From: Berberis thunbergii
Lineage: Eukaryota; Streptophyta; Magnoliopsida; Ranunculales; Berberidaceae
Assembly: GCA_003290165.1 (NCBI GenBank)
Contig: QNQO01006969.1
Coordinates: forward strand, 124,001 to 188,000
Direction: 5' to 3'
DNA length: 64,000 nucleotides
The translations under genes were made by a program, and so were the position numbers. Shown in pieces: positions 56,189-64,000 of the stretch; positions within the stretch are counted from its first letter, which is position 1; each line of letters starts with the position of its first letter. The notes below the pieces were generated by a model. It saw nothing but the letters and a program-made list of their open reading frames with translations, was not told the origin of the DNA and ran no database searches.

Positions 56189-59100
56189 GTAAGTGAAAAT
56201 TTGTCCAATCACATTTAATTCTCACCAAGATGATTGTGTAATGTACATGAAGTTGAAGAGTAAATAGAAAAGCACATACAACTAATCTCGAATTGTTTTT
56301 TTCAAACAATTAGAGTACTTCCATGAAAACCTATTTCACAGTTCTTTGTTCCCAATCTCCATTTTTAACAACTACATTACTTGTGTTCTAAGCGATCTAA
56401 CCTGAACTATGAAATTAAACAGCCATTTGGAAATAAAATAAAATAAATCAGGACATTGGAAACCGTTTTAAAAACGTTACTAGCCTTGGAGGACTCATGC
56501 ACATTATTTCCAGTTGGTGTGGTGTGAGATGGCAAAGGGTCAGGTTTGGGTTGGGTATGCCATACCCAGACCTGACTTAAGTATAAAACATGACTACAAG
56601 AACCAAACCGATTACTTAACACTGTTCTCTTGGGTCCAGGTAGACTCAACGAAGCCTACTATTGTTTATTCCAATTTGAATTAAACAGGAATCTATCAAC
56701 GGAAAAATGATAAGACCACATTTGTCCAAAACCGTGCACACATCAATATTCTCCATCGATTGATAGAGAGAGAAGTAGGTAGCATTCAAGCTATGTAACA
56801 ATGACAATCAATTTATACAAAAAAAGCGAGTCAGACATTTTTTGGTACTCGTGTCAAAAGATGCTTAGGTCATCAACTTTTTTTAAAAATAAATAAAAAA
56901 TGACATAATTTAAACTTAGTTGAAAAAGTTAATACTAATAAATTTATAGGCGTGCTTGCAGCGTATTTATCCCATATTGTGTTCTTTTAAGACTTGTCTG
57001 AGACCTCTTACCTGTGTAGGATACTGATACCCGTATTGGTGTCATTGTTACATAGCAATCTAGGGTTCACTGTAGTATTTAAGAAGGTCAAGATTGTTCT
57101 ATCTAGATACTTTTTCCTCATCGTACCCATCCCAACCCCGAGCCCAAGCACCTCCTAGTAAATGACTATCTATACACTAGATATGGAAAACCATAAATTA
57201 TAACATCGCTTGAAATTTAATTTACTGTATATATATATACATAACATATATTATATACAACGCTTGACTATATGTATAAGTCAAGTGACTTTAACTATGA
57301 TAAGGAGAGGAAAGGGAAGAATGGTGACACTACTTACCAGTTGAGCGGTGGAGTGCAAAGTTGCTCCTTTGATGGTTTGAGAAGAAATACCAATGAATGA
57401 AGTAGGGTAATAATTTAAATAACATATATCCAAGTCGTCTAGCTCCAGATACATATGCAAGCTTGAATTTGACTTGGCTCGGGTCTACAATGCAAATACG
57501 AAACCCGACCTGAGAACTGTTTATAGCGGTGATCTGGCCTGGTAACTGTTGGGTTGGGGCAAATTGCCATCGCTGTAAAATATTGGCCCATATGCACATC
57601 AACTTGAAATAACCCGTTCTTTAGTTTAAAGAGTTTAAAGTGTGGGAATTCTAAAATTATGAACTATAGAAGGTTGACATCTCTTACCAGAGGCTCCCGC
57701 TCGGGGTCCTTAGAGTATCTGCATCCTTGGAGTGGAAAAAGAAATAATAGTTATGGGTTTTATCCCCCAAAAAATTATGTTTTCATCTTAAAAAGAGGTA
57801 ACAAATGAGGGAAAGTAATAATAAAAAGGTGACAATTGTTGTGGCTATCGGGTGTCATTCGTTGTACCCACCCCATTTTTGATATAGGAAGAAGGATCAA
57901 AATAATATAATAAGGCAATTCATTATGGGGAGCCACTCTTGATAAGAATGCAAAAAGCTTCAAGCACATTGACTTGTCCACCCGAGGCATATGTGTGGGG
58001 GAAATTTTGCTTTTCCATCCCGTGGTTGGAGTGTATTTTGTGTGGAAAGCCTTACTTTGATTTTACTTTTCACCCTGTGTTTGGAGATCCTTTTATAGGG
58101 GTCAATTTAGAAATCCTTATATGTAATAATATTAAAAATAAGTGCTGAAAATTGAAGTGGATAATCCCATGATTGCAGACACATTGTGGTGACCAAAAAA
58201 ATAATACTATTTTCACAATTTGCTAAAAAATCTTCCAACTGGTAAAGAAAAGAAAATCCACTTGGTAGTTTAGACAAACATAGCCCGTAGGCAAGGATGC
58301 ACGGACACAAACATGCACATCATGTTGGACACGGACACAACATTCAGACTCGGCAATTTAAAAAAAAACTAGGGCTCAGCGACACCTTATACCTTTTTTC
58401 AATAAAAAAATGATATGAAGATAAACAACTCAATAAAGAAAGAGATTAAATAGAAACGAATAAGAAGTATGAAGATGAAAATGAAAATGAAACACAAACA
58501 ATGCATTCATCTCAGTATTGCAAATAGGAAAAAATAGACATTAACATGAAGAAAGAAGAATAGAAAAAAATAGGTATAAAAGTAGAGAAGTAGATGACAC
58601 TCTGTCGCAAGCAAGGAATGTAATTTCCCGAGATCCCACATAATTTCAGTGAATTTTTCGTATTTTAAAATTTCGAAAAGAAAAATTACGAAATACAAAA
58701 TCACATTATTTTGTCGTTTTTTTTCGATTTTATCGTAAATTTCATTTTTTCGCCCGAAACACAAAAAAAATTCAATTTTTTGATAAAAAAATATTTCGAT
58801 TGAAAATTTTGACGCTTTCTCTTGAAGGTTGTTGCTCTGTTGTTTGCATCGACCTTTGCTATGAGTTGCAAGTTGTTGCTATTGGTGAGAGATCGCTGAT
58901 TGCGATTTACTCCCCTCAATTGGCTGCTAATTCGTGAAAAAAATTCTCTCTTCTCTTATGCGTGAACATCTCTAGTTGTTGCGACTCTAGCTCTTGATGA
59001 TGATTTGTTTGAAAAAGGCAGAGAGAAGATCTCTCCTCCTTGGTTGCAATTGGTGAAGAGCTTTTGCAATCTGTGAAGGTGGTTGTTGTGCGTGGTCTCT

Positions 59101-60229
59101 GTTGCAGATCATGTGAAGAAAAAAAAAGAAGAGGAAAAGGTTGGTCTGTGTTTGTTTGAAGTGGAGGTGTGTGGTTGAAGTGGAAAGTCTTTCCTCTTAT
59201 TAGCACCCTAATATTTCATAAAAGACACCACATAAGAGATTTTCAAAACCACCCATAACTATAAGAGACCTCGATACTGCACTTATAAGGATTCTCTAAT
59301 TTATTTTAAATCATCAAATTATATTGGATGACTACCCAAAATACTTTTCCTACCTAGTAGTGTAAAAAAAAAACCCTAATAGCATACTTGGTATTTGGGC
59401 TTCATTTAATGTGTCTAAGAGGTTATTTACTTTAATATTATTTTTTCACATATTTCATATACTTTCGAAATTTATTATATATGTTTCATGTATCTTCGAA
59501 ATTTTTACGTTTTTTCTTTACACATCGAAATATTTCTTGATTTTTACATATCGAAATATTTCTTAAAATCGAGAGTCTGAAATTAACTCGAAAAACGAAA
59601 TCACAATCCTTTGTCGCAAGAAAAAACACAGTAGTAGAAGAGACAGAATAAACAAAGGCCAAGAAGAAGCATAAACCACCTCTATGCTTCAGTGAATTTT
59701 ATCGCCTTTTTCTATCGTGACTCCTAAATTGTAATGGAAAGTTTCTCACTTCAGATGGACTAACAACCTTCAAATTAGGCAGTTATTTGATCCCACCTAA
59801 AAAATAAAAATAAAAATAAATAAAGTTGGTCATTGAGTTTTGGGTGCGTCGGAGGCGTATACATGTTGACCGCATTGACTATGTGTCCGACCCTGCTGAC
59901 ATGTTGACCAAGTGTGTAACACTTGTCAATGGCATGTCAAGCGAGTGTCGGCATCGGATATGTGTCGGGACACGAGTACCTCAAGTTTTTCGAAGAGTCC
60001 ATGCATCCTTGCCTGTAGGAGTTCTCCATGGTTGATATGGTGTGATAGAGTATTCAAAGGCTTTTGCGTAAGTTACACCTCTTTCATGAATCACGATGCC
60101 TTCCTTTCAACATGTTTGGTCAGTGTTGAAGACGTCTTTGAATGGCCACCCAAAAATATCCTCGCTACTAGTCCTATCCTTTGGTTCGAGATTCTCCCAA
60201 CCCTCTGAAACTGACTGGCCACCCAAAAT
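56189..60229. other. Intron 6, first part: AT-rich DNA with scattered repeats
   Basis: No supported gene. At 59826-60035 an open stretch with YVSDPADMLTKCVT recalls the end of copia-type RNase H sequences, but this single motif is weak. TTGGACACGGACACAAC-like words at about 58324 recur at about 63610 (TTGGACACGGGCATGAC). Confidence 0.4.
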
Positions 60230-62320
60230 CTTCTTTCTAAATTTTTGAAACACATCTTCCTGTAAGGTTTACCACTTAGTTCTCGGTCTAACCTGTTCTA
60301 TAGCAATACGACCCCTACTCTTAACACAAAATTCGAGAACTAACAACCTATGTTGGTTTGTCAGACACTTTCCTGATATAACCTTACAATTTTTACATCT
60401 ACCTAAATCGTGTCTCCTAACAAGAAAATAATCAATTTGACTTCTATTGCGCCACTCGCAAAGGTCACCAAGTGATCTTCCCTCTTCTTATAAAAATATT
60501 TACGATCCCAAAATCCTGAGCTAAAGCAAAATCTATAATAGAAATCCCCGTAGTGTTTTGATCCCCAAATCCTTGACCTCCATGTATTCTTTCATACCCA
60601 ACTCTATCCATACCGACATGGCCATTCAAATCCCCGCCTAGGAAAACCTTATCGGAAGAGGAAATTCCAAGAACTAACTCCTCTAAAGAGTCCCAAAAAT
60701 CCTTCTTAGTCTCGTCGTCCAAACCCATTTGGGGTGCATACGCACTAATAACATGCACTATATTTAGTTCTAAAGCTAATTTAATACTTATAATTCTATC
60801 CTTAAACCTCCTAACGTCGACTACTGCATCCTTAAAAACTTTATCTACCACTATTCCCACTTCGTTCCTAGTTCCATCTTTACCAGAATAGAAGAGTTTG
60901 AACCCTCCTAAATCTTTAGCCTTGTTCCCCTTCCATTTTTTCTCTTGAAGGCAAACTATGTTTACTTTCCTCCTACGCAGGGCATCCACTAATTCTATTG
61001 TCTTACCTGTCAAGGTTCCTATGTTCCAAGAGGCTAATCTAATCATTATATCTCTAGCTCTAACCTGGACCAGTGTTAGTGAATCGTGAATCGTATAGTA
61101 AATCGGAAAGGGTAAGATTTTGATTTAATCGTAAATCGAATCGTAAATCGTAAGATTTATAAAATTATAAATATATGTATTTAAATTAATAAATATTAAT
61201 AACTTATACCCAAAAAGAATCAAAATGTATGAGTGCACTTTCATTGGTAAGTTTAAAAGAAATTTTCTTAAAAAAATAAGCCCAAAAGAAAATTACTAAT
61301 TAAATCAAGCCCAAATGAAAGAATTAAATCAAGCCCAAATAAAAGAATGTAACTAAATTAAGCCCAAATGAAGCCCAAATTCCATTCAATTTCATAAATT
61401 TCATTTCAATCTCATTAATTTCATTTCAATATCAATTTGACTTTTAATGGGTTTTGATTTTGAAATCCTCAATGAACTCATCGATGAACTCAAACACCTT
61501 CATCAGCTGGAGAACTCAAACACCTTCATCAGCTGGGAGAACTCAACCATCGATGAACTCAACATCAACAGGGAGAAGTCAACACCATCAGCAGAGCAGG
61601 GAGAACTCAACATCACCATCGATGAACTCAACATCATCACTCATCCTGAAATCCTCAAAGACTGATCATTTTCTTCTTCCTCGTCAAAGTTCAACTGTTG
61701 AAGATGACTCATCAGCAGGGAAAACTCACTCGTCGATGAAGCTATGATGAAACAATCTTATAAACCAATTTGAGGAAGCTCTGATGAAGCAATCTGAGGC
61801 GGAGCGATGAAGATCTGAGCGGAATGGATGAAGATCTGAAGTGGAACCAAGTTGAAGAACTAATCTTACCCAAATCTGATGCGGATCCAAGCCGATGTGT
61901 TCTTCTTCTTCCTTCCCTTTTTTTTTTTTTTTTTTTTCTTTCTCCTGTACAAAGATTAAATCGACGATTGCTTACCTATCGCGATTTAGCGATTTCATCG
62001 TTGAATCGTCACCGATTCAGTCCGATTTAGGTAAGGCCCGATTTGTTGGGCGATTCACATCGTTTGTGTACCGACTCGAGTCAGATCGACGATTTAGCTC
62101 GCGATTCGGAGCGATTCATACAACACTGACCTGGACTAGCTTTTTTACTTGCCCCCGTCCAGAATGGTGCGAGAACCCTTGCCTATTTAACACTACAGCC
62201 GAGCGCCGTTGCAGCGCGCCTTGCTCATTTGTCACTACACCCGAGCGTAGGTGCAGCGCGTCGCTTATAGCGGGGGACGCTCTATCCTTCTGCATTAATC
62301 CTTTTGTTCTAATACATTAA
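60230..62320 (-). pseudogene. LINE (RTE-like) endonuclease-domain fragment, split by a hAT element
   Basis: A 193-codon minus-strand frame (61046-60465) encodes an apurinic-endonuclease-like nuclease: RLASWNIGTLTGKTIELVDA, LQEKKWKGN, YSGKDGTRNEVGIVVDK, VISAYAPQMGLDD, FLGGDLNGHVG. It then continues frameshifted at 60460-60230 with RSQIDYFLVRRHDLGRCKNC and a HRLLVLEF end. These match the catalytic pattern (N near the start, E in LQE, Y-APQ, GGDLN-H). LINE endonucleases nick the target DNA. The reverse transcriptase expected further left is missing. The 5' leader continues to the right of the hAT insertion (62137-62320). Confidence 0.8.
61071..62128. mobile_element. hAT-type non-autonomous transposon with 8-bp target duplication
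   Basis: A 1058 bp element with CAGTGTTAGTGAATCG at its left end and CGATTCATACAACACTG at its right end. It is flanked by ACCTGGAC at 61063-61070 and at 62129-62136. The 8-bp duplication and CAGTG ends fit hAT. ATCGTAAATCG-like words fill both arms. In the middle (about 61480-61660) are tandem ACACCTTCATCAGCTGGGAG-like units. No transposase is present. Confidence 0.88.
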
Positions 62321-62329
62321 AAAAATCAC

Positions 62330-64000
62330 CCATTTTATTATCGATCAAATGAGAATTCTAGACTCATAGGAAAATACTTGAGCTAGCCGTAACCAATCGA
62401 CAGAGAATCAGACCTCGCAGTTTGACAAAGAACGAGAGTAGAAGAAGGGAAAAAGATGAGTCAATCACACTCTCTATTGCGATCTCACTCACATATGAAG
62501 GGAATGTGTTTTTATTAATGTTTTTTTGTTTTTGAATTTAATGTTATGAACATAATGTACTTTTTTGACTCTATAATACATTAACACTTTGTGGGAGTAT
62601 TAAAAATATATTTAAAAAACTATTATGTTGTATTCTGATATATTCCGTTATAAGCATAACGCTCTTGGACCGTTATGAGTTCGTTATCCGTTTTAACTAC
62701 ATAGATTAAAAGTTAACTCATAAATAGAAAGATAGAAGGTTACTTTATCCATCACACGTTTAAAAAAACACTTGAATGCTTTCTTGTAAATTGAGTAGTT
62801 TTGTGATTTTTTTTATCACATAGAAAACGTAAATGAGTATTTTTCATCTATTGAAAATGGTAAGTTGTTTTATACCTTTCAACTAACATCATATCCAAGT
62901 GTTTTTATACAGTTCATTTATTCTTCTCTCTTGGTTGAAGTTGGTAGAGACACAAATACATCAACGAAGGTATTGGATCTTTAGATCCCTCTTCTACTGT
63001 AACCTGGATGCATAGTTCAATAAGCTCTCTCTTCAACTTCTTATCTCTACCTTTTATTCATAAATCAGGAAATGGGGAGTGCCTTTCATTCATAGATCTA
63101 GAAAATGCAGAGAGGGATTAAGATTAGAGTTTTTGTATGCACTTATAGTTCGATGTTTCGATCCTCCATTCTCTTGGTTATGCTCATTGTAAATATCTGA
63201 AATGAGAGTTGGAAATGTTGTTTCCAAAATAAGGTTCGGTTTCGGTTCCCAAAGAAGGGAAAACGATATCTTTGGCTTGTTATTTGTTTTGGGAAAAACA
63301 TGAACCGTCGATTTGGTTTATTGCCCTAACTTAATCTTTAAAGATTTAGTATCTTTTGGTATTTTGTATTTGCTGCCATGTTTCTTTTTCTCTTTGTATT
63401 TTTGTTCCTTTTGAGCTCTTATCTATTCTCTCACTTTATTCAATTCTTCAATTAATGAAAACATTTATTTATAAATTAAATAAGATAATAAAAAAATCAG
63501 GATTTAACGACGGAAACCTGATTTGCAATGTCGATAGTGACAAAACAATTACTATGTAACATAAGATTATTTTTAACTAACAATGCACAGATATCAATAC
63601 GTGTGTCGTATTGGACACGGGCATGACATTTCAACTTGGCTATTTCCAAAATACTAGGAATCGGCTACATGTCAAAATTTAATATTTTTATTTTATAATT
63701 AGTTTATGATGATAAATAAGTTCTAATAGTTTATGTGGAGGAAAAAAAAAGAGAAAACGAAAAAACAAATTGGGAAGATTGTAATGACTCTCACGGCTAG
63801 ATTATGCTAAGTTAAATACTAGAAATGTATTGGAGAATTCTATCAAATAAAGTGGACAAGATAACAACTCTTATGAGTAGTTAACCTTAAATATATAATT
63901 ATATAATTATTTGCACTTATAATATGCTAATTTAAATACTAGAAACGTATTGGCAAATTCTATCAAATAAAGTGGGCAAGATAACAACTCTTCTAAGCAG
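62330..64000. other. Intron 6, right end: nothing coding recognised
   Basis: AT-rich DNA. CCGTTTTAACTACATAGATTA at about 62690 nearly repeats the sequence at about 49261 (CCGTTTTAACTGCATAGATTAG), so a dispersed repeat is shared with intron 3. CTAGAAATGTATTGGAGAATTCTATCAAATAAAGTG occurs at about 63819 and, slightly changed, at 63939, a spacing of 120 bp. No further exon of the glucosidase II beta gene is seen. Confidence 0.4.

Noticed and set aside
59826..60035. Copia-type RNase H end (PADMLTK motif)
   Set aside because: A single short motif, with no upstream reverse transcriptase or integrase. It could be chance.

Overview
The window looks like nuclear DNA of a flowering plant, most likely a eudicot. 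It is AT-rich, has GT-AG introns, and is packed with nested transposable elements of plant-specific types. I see no bacterial-style operons, rRNA, tRNA or CRISPR. The only host gene I can support is the 5' part of a glucosidase II beta subunit gene (PRKCSH type; PSL4 in Arabidopsis) on the + strand. Its ATG is at 36002. Six exons run to 56188 and the gene continues past the right edge. Introns 2, 3, 5 and 6 are swollen by transposons.

The left part (1-6395) holds a small CACTA-type MITE (507-805) and broken pieces of an endogenous pararetrovirus (Caulimoviridae, petuvirus/florendovirus-like): a capsid-tail/protease piece (1395-2340), then a primer-binding site, movement-protein and capsid remnants (2456-5440), and possibly an inverted piece (about 5560-6060). 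All are riddled with stops and frameshifts. A tandemly duplicated AT-rich block (6130-6395) follows.

The centre (6396-30529) is one nested structure. A minus-strand Ty3/gypsy LTR retrotransposon of the TAT/Ogre type is bounded by TGATG...CATCA LTRs and an ATATA target duplication. It has gag and protease remnants on the minus strand, a 5-6 copy array of about 125 bp tandem repeats, and an antisense ORF on the + strand. Two related CACTA elements have inserted into the antisense ORF only 96-99 bp apart: 9510-17979 (target duplication TGG) and 18079-24367 (target duplication AGA). Both carry pieces of unrelated host genes with their introns. The first holds LOG (cytokinin activation), an F-box gene, a SEC14-like exon and SLU7 (splicing factor). 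The second holds an OSCA/CSC1-like channel and topoisomerase VI subunit B. I see no transposase in either. They look like gene-carrying, non-autonomous 'Pack-CACTA' elements.

Between this nest and the host gene lie a second TAT-like fragment (31149-33950) and a 1.3 kb PIF/Harbinger-like element with TTA target duplication (34267-35541) that ends about 460 bp upstream of the glucosidase II beta ATG. Within the introns are a TRIM-like direct-repeat pair (intron 2), an L1-type LINE tail and an LTR pair enclosing a hAT-transposase-like remnant (intron 3), and, in intron 6, an endonuclease-domain LINE fragment split by a hAT element with a perfect 8-bp target duplication (61071-62128).
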